DNA of 64,000 nucleotides from Chryseobacterium binzhouense (GCF_007474545.1 NZ_VKOG01000007.1:95240-159239), one strand, 5' to 3'. Counted from the first letter of the stretch, positions 1 through 8,886 are shown. Made by a program: numbers and translations. Notes: generated by a model not told the origin, from the letters alone.

Positions 1-2886
1 TGCCGGAGTATTGGAAACACAGCCATTCCCTCCCAAAGCAAAAACCTGATACGTTGTAGTTACTGTTGGTGAAACAATCTGTGTGTTACCGGTTCCCGTA
101 AGTCCTACCCAATTATAAGTAAAACCACCGCTTGCCGTTAATGTAACAGATTCACCTGCACATATTTTTGATTTGGATGCTGCAACAATTGCAGTAGGAG
201 GTCCTACGATCACTGTAACAGAAGCGGGATTCGCAGATACACATCCATTAGCACCGATTGCTGTAACTGTATAAGTTGTAGTTGTTGCAGGTGATACAAC
301 CTGAGTATTCCCTGTTCCTGTTAAATTTGACCAAATGTAAGAAACTCCACCAGTCGCAGTGAGTGTCACTGATTCGCCTGGACAGATTTGCGGAACAGAT
401 GCACCAACATTTGCAACCGGAAGCGTTTTATTTTCAGTCACAGTAACTGATGCAGTAAATGTACAATTTAATCCAGAAGGAGCTGTAACATTAGACACCG
501 TTAATGTATAAGTACCTCCCGCATTCACTACAGGATTAAGAGAATTTCCACCGGAAACTATATTTCCGCCTGTAGTAGTCCACTGAATTGTAGATCCTGT
601 TGGTATAGTAGATCCAGATGCATTGAGTGTAACCTGAGGAAGAGTACATGTAATGGTTTGCGGAGCTGCAATAGATAAATTGGTAGGCGCTGTCGTTAAT
701 AGCTGTAAAGTTACAACATAACTGCAACCACCATTTTTTACCACTACATAGATCGTTTGATTTCCTGCACTTTGGAAATTAGTCACATTTCCGATTGTAT
801 TCGTATTACCTGAATTAGCATCTGACTGATTTATGTAATATGCAAAAGTTGCCGTTGCAGAAGTTGTGATATTACTCTGTGCTGATGTTAAGTCATAAGT
901 AATACTTCCCTGCTGATAACATTTTAAAATTGTTGCGTTTTGTACTGTAATTGGCTGTGATACTTCAATGGTAATGGTTGCAGGTGCAGTAGAAACACAA
1001 CCATTTGCTCCCACGGCCGTTACACTGTAGGTAGTAGTTGTAGCCGGTGTTACTGTTTGTGTATTTCCTGTTCCAGGAAGTGTTGCCCAATTATAGGTAG
1101 CTCCTCCGGTTGCAGTAAGTATTACAGATTCTCCCTGACAGATCAATATTTTACTCGCTGTAAGACCTGTAGTCGGCGGAGTACTGTTTCCAACCACATT
1201 TACCGTACCTGTAGCTGTACAGCTTACATTTCCAGGCTGATAAGTATTGGAAATTGTTAATGTATAAGTTCCCGCAGAATTTACTACAGGATTTAGTGTA
1301 TTAGCTCCGGAAACAATATTACCTCCCCCTGCTGCAGTCCATGAAAATGTAGAACCTGCAGGAAAAACAGATCCTGAAGCATTGAGCGTAACCTGATTAG
1401 TAGTACATGTTAAAACTGCCGGATTTGCAATATTTACAGCAATTTCAGGAGCTTTAACCAGCTGAAGCTGAGCAACACGTGAACAAAATCCATTTTTCAC
1501 CAAAACATAAATAGTCTGACCTCCTGCGCTTGAAAAAGTCGTTGGAGAATTGATGGTATTTGTATTTCCCAGGTTTGCATCAGATTGATTCAGATAATAT
1601 GAAAATGTTGCTCCCGGAGTTGTGCTTATAGCTGTCTGAGCAGCGGTAAGATTAAAGTTTACATTTCCTGCTGCGTAACAGCTTGTAAGTGTAGCGTTCT
1701 GAACTGTAGGAGATGTGCCTCCAATGACTGTTATAGTAGCTGTTCCGGGACACGAATTTCCAGGAATAGTAACCTCAACTTTATAAACTCCCGGTTGAGT
1801 GGCGGTATAAGAAGCATTCGTTGCTCCTGGAATTGGATTAGGACCCAAAAACCACTGATAAGTTGCTCCCGCAATCTGCGTTGAAGCAGTAAATGTTGTT
1901 GGTGTATTATCGCAGACATTGATTGAATCAGGAAGCTGCACCCCTGCAGGATCTAAAATTTTCACACCAATATCAAAAGATCCGGCTTCTAAGAAAACAC
2001 CGGAGTCATAAGTGGAATCATCATAATCTGCAAGGACCATTTTAAAATGATAAGTCTGACCCGGAATTACCGTTGCCGTAGCAGTTAATGGAACTGTACG
2101 ACCATTGAAGTTCGTTTCAATGGCGGCATTATTATACCCTCCAAAATATGCAGCATTTAAAGCTCCGCAGGAAAGAGGTGCACCACTAAACTGTGTTGCA
2201 GGACGAATATTTCTAACACTCACAGGACCCGCACCGCCCGGCAAAACTGCCAGATTGGTATAAGTAGGATCGCCGACTCTCTTTAATAAAAGCGCAAAAC
2301 CATCAACAAACTGACACGGAAAGTTGCTGTCATACTCTTCAGAAGCAAACAAATATCTGAAACTTACCTCTGTGGAAGTAGGTACAAAGTCAAATTCTAT
2401 ATAAGTTGCATCTTCGAGCATATTATTAGGAATATTTAATGCTGTAGCAAGGTCTATATCTCCCTGTGTTCCTAATGCGTCACCCAACTGTGCTGCCTGA
2501 AATGTATTTCCTGCTTTTCTTGCATGCCCAGTGGTAAGAACAATTCCTTTAGCAAAAGGAAAATTGGTCGTTCCTTTATTAAAAAATCCCCAACTTCTGT
2601 TTTGACTGCTTGCCTGAAGATTGGGAGAAACAACAACATTGGAAACATTTGCTGTAGAGCAATTGGAGCCACCTGCAATTAAAACATCTGTTACAAGCTG
2701 AGTAATACTGTATGAAGACTCCACATAAGCAGGAGTATTAACATCAATAAATGCTCCTGCTTTCATTGTTTGACTGGAAGCTTTGCTTAACTGCTTAACT
2801 GAACGCTGTTGTGAAAGAAAAGCCTGATTACCAATTAGTAAAAAAACGAAAATATAGAGTATATTTTTAAATATGTTATTCAACAT
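1..2886 (-). CDS. Large secreted choice-of-anchor L / Ig-like repeat protein (3' end outside window)
   Basis: An open frame of 962 codons runs from an ATG at 2886 to base 1 with no stop, so the gene continues past the left edge. Residues 1-25 form a hydrophobic signal peptide. Residues about 60-310 match the choice-of-anchor L domain and include FASEEYDSNFPC and the block VLPGGAGPVSV. After that come Ig-like modules rich in Thr, Ser, Gly and Asn, with repeated CxGESVTLTATGG and TTTYTVTAxGxNGC signatures. Two 253-codon modules stand in tandem. The protein is a paralogue of the next gene upstream, which carries a C-terminal T9SS type B tail; the same tail is expected here beyond the edge but is not seen. 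The likely role is a surface or adhesin-like protein exported by T9SS; the ligand is unknown. The reading frame was followed by hand and looks intact. Confidence 0.85.
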   Translation of the reverse strand, partial: MLNNIFKNILYIFVFLLIGNQAFLSQQRSVKQLSKASSQTMKAGAFIDVNTPAYVESSYSITQLVTDVLIAGGSNCSTANVSNVVVSPNLQASSQNRSWGFFNKGTTNFPFAKGIVLTTGHARKAGNTFQAAQLGDALGTQGDIDLATALNIPNNMLEDATYIEFDFVPTSTEVSFRYLFASEEYDSNFPCQFVDGFALLLKRVGDPTYTNLAVLPGGAGPVSVRNIRPATQFSGAPLSCGALNAAYFGGYNNAAIETNFNGRTVPLTATATVIPGQTYHFKMVLADYDDSTYDSGVFLEAGSFDIGVKILDPAGVQLPDSINVCDNTPTTFTASTQIAGATYQWFLGPNPIPGATNASYTATQPGVYKVEVTIPGNSCPGTATITVIGGTSPTVQNATLTSCYAAGNVNFNLTAAQTAISTTPGATFSYYLNQSDANLGNTNTINSPTTFSSAGGQTIYVLVKNGFCSRVAQLQLVKAPEIAVNIANPAVLTCTTNQVTLNASGSVFPAGSTFSWTAAGGGNIVSGANTLNPVVNSAGTYTLTISNTYQPGNVSCTATGTVNVVGNSTPPTTGLTASKILICQGESVILTATGGATYNWATLPGTGNTQTVTPATTTTYSVTAVGANGCVSTAPATITIEVSQPITVQNATILKCYQQGSITYDLTSAQSNITTSATATFAYYINQSDANSGNTNTIGNVTNFQSAGNQTIYVVVKNGGCSYVVTLQLLTTAPTNLSIAAPQTITCTLPQVTLNASGSTIPTGSTIQWTTTGGNIVSGGNSLNPVVNAGGTYTLTVSNVTAPSGLNCTFTASVTVTENKTLPVANVGASVPQICPGESVTLTATGGVSYIWSNLTGTGNTQVVSPATTTTYTVTAIGANGCVSANPASVTVIVGPPTAIVAASKSKICAGESVTLTASGGFTYNWVGLTGTGNTQIVSPTVTTTYQVFALGGNGCVSNTPA
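187..1704 (-). repeat. Two tandem 759-bp coding repeats
   Basis: Each unit starts at a VQNAT motif (antisense of 1696-1704 and of 937-945) and codes for about 253 residues: an NFNLT...YYLNQSDAN module, a CTxxQVTLNASGS Ig-like module and a CxGESVxLTATGG Ig-like module. The offset of 759 bp is exactly 253 codons, so the duplication kept the frame. A further single Ig module follows at about 1-190. The copies have diverged clearly at the DNA level. Confidence 0.75.
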
Positions 2887-2901
2887 TTTAGCTATTTTGA
2901 A

Positions 2902-2909
2902 CAAAAATA
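2902..2909 (-). promoter_or_regulatory. Flavobacterial -7 element TATTTTTG
   Basis: The reverse strand reads TATTTTTG 15 bases before the ATG at 2886 and fits TAnnTTTG. No TTG (-33) stands at the usual 17-23 bp spacing. The same octamer sits at the same distance before the paralogous gene that starts at 5402. Confidence 0.5.
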
Positions 2910-2996
2910 CTATTTTTTTAATTAAAATTTAGTTGAAAATCAATTACATTATCGCAATTATAAGCTTCAATATAAATTATCTGAAATTATAATATT

Positions 2997-3024
2997 AAAA
3001 AAGACCGATATTCTCGGTCTTTTT
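2997..3024 (-). terminator. Rho-independent terminator of the type B sorting protein
   Basis: A 9-bp stem (AAAGACCGA / TCGGTCTTT, loop of 5) is followed by a T run on the reverse strand, 18 bp after the stop of the gene ending at 3042. Confidence 0.85.
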
Positions 3025-3041
3025 AATAATTTTTATAAATG

Positions 3042-5402
3042 CTATTCTATATTTTTAAGTAAAATCCAGCCTGTTTTTACTGTAAGCTGTTTACTGGCAG
3101 GATCTTCAAATGTAATCTGATACCAATAAGATGCGGTTGGCAATTTTTTTCCCTGAAAATATCCGTCCCAGAAAGGTCTTGTTTTATCAGATTTATAAAC
3201 TTCTCTTCCGTAACGATCTGAAATAACTACCTGAAATTTATTGTAATCACTTATTCCTCTGAAATCAATTTTATCATTCACATTATCTCCGTTAGGCGTA
3301 ATCACATTCTGCATCATAAAAGTAAAGTATTCAAGATAACCTACACAGCTTGTATTTTTTACTCTAACTCTTATATAAACAATCGTGTTGCTTGGAATAT
3401 TATTGAATAAATTTGAATTCTGCCATGTTACCCCATTATCTGCAGAATATTCTAAAACTCCGCCGCCTAGACTTGAAGCAGTTACAATTAAAGTCCCGTT
3501 TTGATTGTAATCTACGTTTACAATTTCCGGAATTGTAGCTAATTTTACTTCTGTAGTAAATCTCTTGGTACAAACTCCGTTGGTGATATCTACAAAATAC
3601 AGTCCCGGACTGTCAGCAACAAGAGTCTGACCTGTTGCTCCGTTACTCCATGTATAAGAATAACCTGGTCCTGCACCTGCATCTAAAGTAATCCTGTCAC
3701 CTGCACAGATGTAGCCTCCTGCTAAATTTGATTTAATTGCAGGGACTACTTCCACTGTAACTATTGCAGGCTGTAAAGATTTGCAGCCCTGAGCTCCGAT
3801 TGCATAGACAGTATATGTTGTCGTTTGCGTTGGAGAAACATTTCTTACAGCTCCCGTTCCGGAGAATCCTTCCCATTGATAAGTAACGCCTCCAGATGCA
3901 GTAAGTGTTGCAGATTCTCCTACACAGATGCTGAGTTTTGTACTCACAAGCTGAGCAACAGGAGTATCTTCTTTTCTTAATGTTAAAGTAACCAGCCTGC
4001 TGCAAAAACCTCCATCAGAAACAACAACATGCAGAACCTGACCATCGTTTGCATTATATAATAACAAAGCAGCTTCCGGAATAAAATTATTGTTCTGAAG
4101 CTGTGCATCTGCCTGATTGGTATAAAAACGGAATACCGCACCCGTCGCTGTACTGATTAGCGGCTTTGCATCATTCAGATTAAAACTGCTTACAGCAGGA
4201 GTAGCACAAAGCTTCAATGTTGCGTTTTGTGCAGCCGGTGAAGTACCCCCGATAATGGTAATCTTTGCTTCTACAGGACATGTAGATCCCGGAAGTGTTA
4301 CCTGAACTTTATAGACTCCCGGTAATGTCGCTGTATAAGATACATTTGTTGCGCCCGGAATAGGAATATCATTTCTCAGCCATTGATATGTAGTTCCAGG
4401 AACAGCAGAGGTAAGAGCCGTTAAAACCTGTGGAGTATTATCGCAAACATTAATTGTTTCAGGCAAAGGATTTCCTGCCCCGTCTACAATACTTAGTCCT
4501 ATATCAAAAGAGCCTGCCTGTAGAAATACAGCAGAACCGTATATTGAATCTCTTGCATCTGCCACAACCATTTTGATATGGTATGACTGACCCGGTATCA
4601 CTGTTGCTTCTGCCGTAAGTGGTGCAGTAATACCATTGTAATTGGTTGCATTAGGAGAAAGAGATCCGAAATAATTTCCATTAATGGGTCCGCAAGAAAA
4701 ACTTGATGGTAAAATATTCGTTACAGAAACAGGTCCTGCTCCTCCTGGCAAAACAGCCAGATTGGTATAAGTTGAACCTGGCGTATTAGGCTTCAGCAGT
4801 AATGCAAAAGCATCATCATACTGCGTAGGCGGACATGGAAATGAACCGGTATATTCCTCAGAAGCAAAAATATAATTAAACTTCATTTGCGTACTGGAAG
4901 GAACAAAATCAAATTCTAAAATGGCTGCATTATTAATGGTGGTAGTAGTTCCAATAGCTGCAATCAGATCGGGATCACTTCCTCCACCATTCCCGTCACT
5001 CAAAACATTTGCCTCAGGATTATTCCCCGCTTTTCTGGCAAAACCTGTTGTAAGAACAATACCTTCCTGAAAAGGAAAATTAGACGTTGTTTTATTAAAG
5101 TATCCCCAAAATCTGTCATTCATAGTTACAGGATGATTAGGAGAAACTGTTACGTTTGAAATATTGGGAGCAGCACAAGTGGAACCGGCACCTACAAGCA
5201 CATTGGTAACCAATTGAGTAGGAGTAAAAGCACTTTGAGGATAAGAAGCAACATTTACATCAATTAAATCGCCTGCTTTTGCAGCAGAAGGCTTTGCTTT
5301 CTTATCATTAACTGATCTTTTCTGGGCATAAGAAGTAAACCCAATAAGAAAAAGTAGAAAAAAACTTAATTTAGAGTAATTATTTAATCTATAATTTAAC
5401 AT
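3042..5402 (-). CDS. Choice-of-anchor L protein with T9SS type B sorting domain
   Basis: This 786-residue protein has a signal peptide at 1-27 ending in SYAQ. Residues about 80-300 form a choice-of-anchor L domain (FASEEYTGSFPC, VLPGGAGPVSV). Ig-like modules follow, including TLTASGGVTYQW and TLDAGAGPGYSYTW. The last 90 residues are a gliding-motility-associated / T9SS type B sorting tail: NVITPNGDNVNDKIDF, SDRYGREVYKS, and a final GWILLKN. Type B cargo is exported through the T9SS and usually stays on the cell surface or is released by a dedicated partner. It is a tandem paralogue of the gene ending the window on the left, with the same domain order but fewer Ig modules. It has its own terminator at 2997-3024. 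The ligand and role are unknown; adhesion or gliding support is a guess. Confidence 0.92.
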   Translation of the reverse strand: MLNYRLNNYSKLSFFLLFLIGFTSYAQKRSVNDKKAKPSAAKAGDLIDVNVASYPQSAFTPTQLVTNVLVGAGSTCAAPNISNVTVSPNHPVTMNDRFWGYFNKTTSNFPFQEGIVLTTGFARKAGNNPEANVLSDGNGGGSDPDLIAAIGTTTTINNAAILEFDFVPSSTQMKFNYIFASEEYTGSFPCPPTQYDDAFALLLKPNTPGSTYTNLAVLPGGAGPVSVTNILPSSFSCGPINGNYFGSLSPNATNYNGITAPLTAEATVIPGQSYHIKMVVADARDSIYGSAVFLQAGSFDIGLSIVDGAGNPLPETINVCDNTPQVLTALTSAVPGTTYQWLRNDIPIPGATNVSYTATLPGVYKVQVTLPGSTCPVEAKITIIGGTSPAAQNATLKLCATPAVSSFNLNDAKPLISTATGAVFRFYTNQADAQLQNNNFIPEAALLLYNANDGQVLHVVVSDGGFCSRLVTLTLRKEDTPVAQLVSTKLSICVGESATLTASGGVTYQWEGFSGTGAVRNVSPTQTTTYTVYAIGAQGCKSLQPAIVTVEVVPAIKSNLAGGYICAGDRITLDAGAGPGYSYTWSNGATGQTLVADSPGLYFVDITNGVCTKRFTTEVKLATIPEIVNVDYNQNGTLIVTASSLGGGVLEYSADNGVTWQNSNLFNNIPSNTIVYIRVRVKNTSCVGYLEYFTFMMQNVITPNGDNVNDKIDFRGISDYNKFQVVISDRYGREVYKSDKTRPFWDGYFQGKKLPTASYWYQITFEDPASKQLTVKTGWILLKNIE

Positions 5403-5418
5403 TTTGGAATTGTTTGTC

Positions 5419-5426
5419 CAAAAATA
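5419..5426 (-). promoter_or_regulatory. Flavobacterial -7 element TATTTTTG
   Basis: The reverse strand carries TATTTTTG 16 bases before the ATG at 5402, matching TAnnTTTG. A clear -33 TTG at normal spacing is not visible. Confidence 0.5.
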
Positions 5427-5561
5427 CCAATTTTTTATGACTTAAAATACTCTTATATGCTAATTATTGATAATCAGATAGTAATTTAATTAAATTTTAA
5501 CTTAAAAATTTAACCTTTTTTTAATCTCTAAATAAGGAATTTATATTAGAAACAGAGATGA

Positions 5562-6092
5562 TTAATCTTTTTTCATCTCGTCAATTTTATTCTGAAGCTC
5601 TGTAATTTTATCTTTCAGAAATTTTATTTCGTTTTTATTACTGCTGACATTACTTTTCAGGATTACGTTTTTTGCACGTTCATTATGGTCGTCCTCGTCT
5701 TCTTCTTCATTGATCTCTTCAATATCTTCCTGAATATCCTCAATATCCTCGTTAATCTCTTCAATATCTTCACTAATTTCTTCGATGTCTTCGCTGATTT
5801 CCTCAATATCTTCCTGAATGTCTTCAATATCTTCCTGGATATCTTCAATTTTTTCATGGCTTTTATTTACCGACATCTGGATAAAAATGGCAAGATAAAT
5901 AGCTTCCAAAGAAACCACCGTAGTAAGTATCAAAAGCATTTTGTCAAACTCAACTATATTGAGAATGGGAAGTAAAAATGAAATTAAAAAAAACAGAGTA
6001 TGAGCAATTAAAGAAGGTATTGAGCCTATCCACCAGGTAATTCCGTTGGCTATTTTTTCCAGCAATTCTATTTTTTCGTGTGACTTTTTCAT
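5562..6092 (-). CDS. DUF1003 family membrane protein with acidic heptad-repeat coiled coil
   Basis: The protein has 176 residues. Residues 16-76 match the DUF1003 pattern: two membrane segments (about 27-44 and 53-71) with the typical IGSIPSLIAHTLFF and LTTVVSLEAIYLAIFIQMS. Residues 82-130 are seven contiguous heptads of the form I-E-[DE]-I-[QSN]-E-[DE], followed by EEDEDD and a second, basic helical stretch (145-176). The acidic array should make a long coiled coil on the cytosolic side. The heptads are coded by near-identical 21-bp units. DUF1003 proteins have no settled function. The gene stands 19 bp downstream of the TIGR02757 gene on the same strand and could be cotranscribed with it. 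Confidence 0.85.
   Translation of the reverse strand: MKKSHEKIELLEKIANGITWWIGSIPSLIAHTLFFLISFLLPILNIVEFDKMLLILTTVVSLEAIYLAIFIQMSVNKSHEKIEDIQEDIEDIQEDIEEISEDIEEISEDIEEINEDIEDIQEDIEEINEEEDEDDHNERAKNVILKSNVSSNKNEIKFLKDKITELQNKIDEMKKD
5703..5849 (-). repeat. Seven in-frame 21-bp units coding for acidic heptads
   Basis: 147 bp made of seven 21-bp units with little variation, each coding for IE(D/E)I(Q/S/N)E(D/E). The unit length is a multiple of three, so gain or loss of a unit would keep the frame and change coiled-coil length by one heptad. Confidence 0.9.
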
Positions 6093-6111
6093 CAGTTCAG
6101 TTCGTTTTTGT

Positions 6112-6885
6112 TTACAGTAAATCTTTGGTTACTCCTAATCCAAAAAGTGCAAAATCATATTTTGAAGGATCTTTATCATCCAGCTTTCTCACAATAATAT
6201 CAAGTTCTTCTACCGTTTTCCAGTCATTTTGAGTTCTGGAAATCAAACCAAGTTTCCTGGAGATATTCCCTGTATGAACATCTAAAGGAATGGATAAAAA
6301 CCGTTGATCTATTTTCTGCCAGATTCCGAAATCTACACCGCGGTTATCTTTTCTTATCATCCATCTAAGAAACATCATGATCCGTTTGGAAGAAGAATTT
6401 TTATAGGGCGAACTTACATGTTTATGCGTTCTGTGTTTTTCTGTTCCCAAAAACTTCTGCCTGAACCTTTCTATAGAATGCTGGAAATTGGTTTCTTCGT
6501 TATTAATCAAAAACAAATCTTCCAGACTTTCATTTTCACTGTAAATTTTTTGAAACTGCCTGATGAAATAAATAAAATCTTCACCATTAAAAGTTCTGTG
6601 GATATTTTTATCCTGTAAAGAGGTCAAATCACTTTCGGTATGGTTCATCACAAAGTCATAAGGCGAATTTCCCATTATGTCCAACATTTTATCTGCAGAC
6701 CTTATGATAGATTTTCTATTTCCCCAAGCTATAGTTGCCGCCAGAAAACCTGCAATTTCAACATCCTGTTTCAAGCTGAAACGATGCGGAATTTGTACAG
6801 GATCATCCTGAATAAAATCCAGATTGTTGTAAAAATCTGCCTTCTCGTTCAGAAAATCTTTTAATTCTGAAAAATTCATTTCCAT
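6112..6885 (-). CDS. TIGR02757 (DUF2400) family protein
   Basis: The 257-residue protein matches the TIGR02757/DUF2400 family common in Bacteroidota, with QDVEIAGFLAATIAWGNRK near residue 40 and SIPLDVHTGNISRKLGL near residue 200. The L-D-V-H-T-x-x-x-x-R-x-L-G-L stretch recalls the helix-hairpin-helix-GPD region of DNA glycosylases; that link is inference. The function is not established. The start is one base after the stop of rnz (TGA-T-ATG), so the two are almost certainly translated from one message. A second ATG two codons in (MNFSEL) is an equally good start. Confidence 0.85.
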   Translation of the reverse strand: MEMNFSELKDFLNEKADFYNNLDFIQDDPVQIPHRFSLKQDVEIAGFLAATIAWGNRKSIIRSADKMLDIMGNSPYDFVMNHTESDLTSLQDKNIHRTFNGEDFIYFIRQFQKIYSENESLEDLFLINNEETNFQHSIERFRQKFLGTEKHRTHKHVSSPYKNSSSKRIMMFLRWMIRKDNRGVDFGIWQKIDQRFLSIPLDVHTGNISRKLGLISRTQNDWKTVEELDIIVRKLDDKDPSKYDFALFGLGVTKDLL

Positions 6886-6886
6886 A

Positions 6887-7801
6887 TCAAATTTTCACAC
6901 ATTCCAGCGCTTTAGGAAGATACGTATTAGGAAAAATATTTCTTGCTTCATCAGTAAAGACCGTTAAGTCACCATAACGATTGGAAAAATGACCTAAAAT
7001 CAATTTTCCGACCTCAGCTTTTTTAGCAATTGTAGCCGCTTCCAAAGCCGTAGCGTGACCGGTATAATCTGCCATTTCTTTCAAATCATGAAGAAAAGTA
7101 GACTCATGATAAAGAACACTTACATTTTTAATAATAGAAACAACAGACTCTAAATATCTTGTATCACTGCAAAATGCATAAGAAACCGGCGGTGCAGGAT
7201 CTGTTGTCAGAATTTCATTTTTCAAAACATATCCGTCGCTTAATACAAAATCTTTTCCTGCCTTCAGATGATGATAATCACAAGTTTCAATTTCACTGTA
7301 TTTAGAGACTTCTTCTATATTGATGTGTCTTTCTTTAGGTTTTTCTCTAAATAAATATCCGTTGCAGTAAATCCTGTGATCCAGCGGTATGGTGTACACT
7401 TCTACCCGGTTATCTTCATAAATTTTTTCTGAATAATCCTTATCCAGCTCATGATAAATGACCTCAAAGCCTCGGTGGGTTTCAGTGATGGTAAAAATTG
7501 TTTCAAGCATTTTTTTTATTCCTTTCGGACCGTAGACATGAAGCGGATTTTCTCTTCCTAAAAGCCTGAAAGACGCAATGAGTCCCGGCAAACCAAAACA
7601 ATGATCACCATGAAGATGCGAAATAAAAATATGATTAATCTTTGAAAATCTTGCTTTGGCTTTTCTAAGCTGCACCTGCGTTCCTTCTCCACAATCAATC
7701 AGGAAGCATCGTTCTTCCATTTCCAGAAGTTGTGACGTCGGTGATGTATTCACCGTCGGAATAGCAGAATTAAAGCCCAATATCGTTAAATAAGTACTCA
7801 A
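6887..7801 (-). CDS. rnz: Ribonuclease Z
   Basis: RNase Z cuts the 3' trailer from tRNA precursors. The 304-residue protein has the metallo-beta-lactamase metal motif HLHGDH at residues 62-67, an N-terminal LTILGFNSAIPT, the DCGEGTQ motif, and later histidines in YHESTF and GHFSNRYGD. Length fits the short bacterial form. The start must be the TTG at 7801: an in-frame stop lies four codons upstream and the next ATG would remove the conserved first strand. A -7 element (TACATTTG) lies at 7821-7828. The gene leads the rnz-TIGR02757-DUF1003 set. The tRNAs here may lack an encoded CCA (see tRNA-Ser), which makes 3' processing by RNase Z necessary. Confidence 0.96.
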   Translation of the reverse strand: MSTYLTILGFNSAIPTVNTSPTSQLLEMEERCFLIDCGEGTQVQLRKAKARFSKINHIFISHLHGDHCFGLPGLIASFRLLGRENPLHVYGPKGIKKMLETIFTITETHRGFEVIYHELDKDYSEKIYEDNRVEVYTIPLDHRIYCNGYLFREKPKERHINIEEVSKYSEIETCDYHHLKAGKDFVLSDGYVLKNEILTTDPAPPVSYAFCSDTRYLESVVSIIKNVSVLYHESTFLHDLKEMADYTGHATALEAATIAKKAEVGKLILGHFSNRYGDLTVFTDEARNIFPNTYLPKALECVKI

Positions 7802-7820
7802 ATCAAAAAATTATAGGACG

Positions 7821-7828
7821 CAAATGTA
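7821..7828 (-). promoter_or_regulatory. -7 element TACATTTG upstream of rnz
   Basis: The reverse strand reads TACATTTG 19 bases before the TTG start of rnz. No -33 TTG was found at normal spacing. Confidence 0.5.
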
Positions 7829-7945
7829 CGATAAAAGGTTGAGGTTGAAAATCGACCTGAAATTAAGACTGTTTCAAATCAATAATTTTTCAGAAAAAAA
7901 TCTGACAGCTTTTCAACCAGATAAATGTCTTTGTCCGACAAAAAT

Positions 7946-8515
7946 TTATTTATTCAAAAATTCCAGAAACAAATCCAGTGCTTTTTTTCTGTGACTAATT
8001 TTGTTTTTATCTTCGGGATTCATCTCTGCAAAAGTCTTTTCATATCCTTCCGGAACAAAAATAGGATCATATCCGAATCCTTTAAAACCTTTGTTTTCAT
8101 TCAAAAGATTACCATAAACTCTTCCTTCAAAATATTGAGCCCCATTTTCATCATAATAGCACAGAACGGTAATGAAAAAAGCTTTCCTGTTGTCAATATC
8201 CTCCATTTCACCCAAAACTTTTTCAATATTTTTAGCAAAATCATGATCTCCTGCATAGCGGGCAGAAAAAATTCCCGGTCTACCGTCTAAAGCCTCCACA
8301 GCCAAACCGCTATCATCTCCCAAACTTGGAATTCCTGTTTTTTCAAAGCAGTACTTTGCTTTTATTAAAGCATTGGCATGGAAAGAATCACCGTCTTCTA
8401 CAATTTCTTCATGAATATTGTAATCTCTAAGGCTCTTAACCAAAAATCTGTCTCCCAGAATCTGCTGAATTTCTTCTTTCTTGTGAATATTGTGTGTAGC
8501 TACTAATAATTCCAT
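7946..8515 (-). CDS. rdgB: Non-canonical purine NTP pyrophosphatase (RdgB/HAM1)
   Basis: The enzyme hydrolyses dITP, XTP and related nucleotides to monophosphates and keeps them out of DNA and RNA. The 189-residue protein is full length. It shows the N-terminal ATHNIHKKEEI phosphate-binding motif, SFHANALIKA, the catalytic GDDSGLAVEALDGRPG block (D67 and D68) followed by FSARYAG, and the C-terminal GFGYDPIFVP and ISHRKKAL base-recognition motifs. A -7 element (TAAATTTG) is at 8544-8551. It stands apart from rnz by 144 bp with nothing recognisable between. Confidence 0.97.
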   Translation of the reverse strand: MELLVATHNIHKKEEIQQILGDRFLVKSLRDYNIHEEIVEDGDSFHANALIKAKYCFEKTGIPSLGDDSGLAVEALDGRPGIFSARYAGDHDFAKNIEKVLGEMEDIDNRKAFFITVLCYYDENGAQYFEGRVYGNLLNENKGFKGFGYDPIFVPEGYEKTFAEMNPEDKNKISHRKKALDLFLEFLNK

Positions 8516-8543
8516 TCTTGATTGATAATGATATTAAGTCCGG

Positions 8544-8551
8544 CAAATTTA
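8544..8551 (-). promoter_or_regulatory. -7 element TAAATTTG upstream of rdgB
   Basis: TAAATTTG on the reverse strand, 28 bases before the rdgB ATG; matches TAnnTTTG. No clear -33 element. Confidence 0.5.
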
Positions 8552-8610
8552 TAACTTTATTAGAGTTTTAAGGCTTGAAAGAGGACAATTCTTATTAGTA
8601 CTTTATTTAT

Positions 8611-8886
8611 TAAATAAAAATTCTACAGGAATATGAAGCCTTTTGCTCTTTATAAGTTGAATATTTTTTATCAACCATCAGTTTCAATTCTTTTATCAGA
8701 AACCGCAGAGAATGATCAGAATTTGGAGAAATGACTGGTCAGACCGTCCTGATTTTCTTAGCTGTGAGCAGATAGTATCTTTTCTGTTGGTGTAAGATTT
8801 TCAAAAGGTTTTTGTGGAAAATAGTCTGAATCCTGAAATGCAGAAAATAATGAAACTAAAAAAAAGAGCAGAAATCTATACATCAT
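8611..8886 (-). pseudogene. Decayed small secreted-protein gene
   Basis: On the reverse strand an ATG at 8886 opens a 42-codon frame ending at 8758. It codes for a signal-peptide-like start (MMYRFLLFFLVSLFSAFQ) and then a polar stretch ending TPTEKILSAHS. After the stop, coding-like sequence goes on (ENQDGLTSHFSKF). A shift of frame then gives a further peptide with LRFLIKELKLMVDKKYSTY and a stop near 8611. This pattern fits a gene broken by a stop and a frameshift. No family was recognised. It could instead be a real 42-residue secreted peptide. The rest of the 8516-8977 gap shows only the rdgB -7 element. Confidence 0.4.

Noticed and set aside
187-1704. Possible CRISPR-like array because of regular repeats
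   Set aside because: The repeats are 759-bp coding modules in frame, not short direct repeats with spacers. No CRISPR array was found in the window.
5685-5975. Plus-strand open frame of 96 codons opposite the DUF1003 gene
   Set aside because: It is the complement of the 21-bp heptad array (Phe/Asn/Ile-rich pattern follows from it) and has no own signals.
7925-8290. Plus-strand frame of 121 codons opposite rdgB
   Set aside because: Phe/Ile-rich shadow of a clear RdgB gene.
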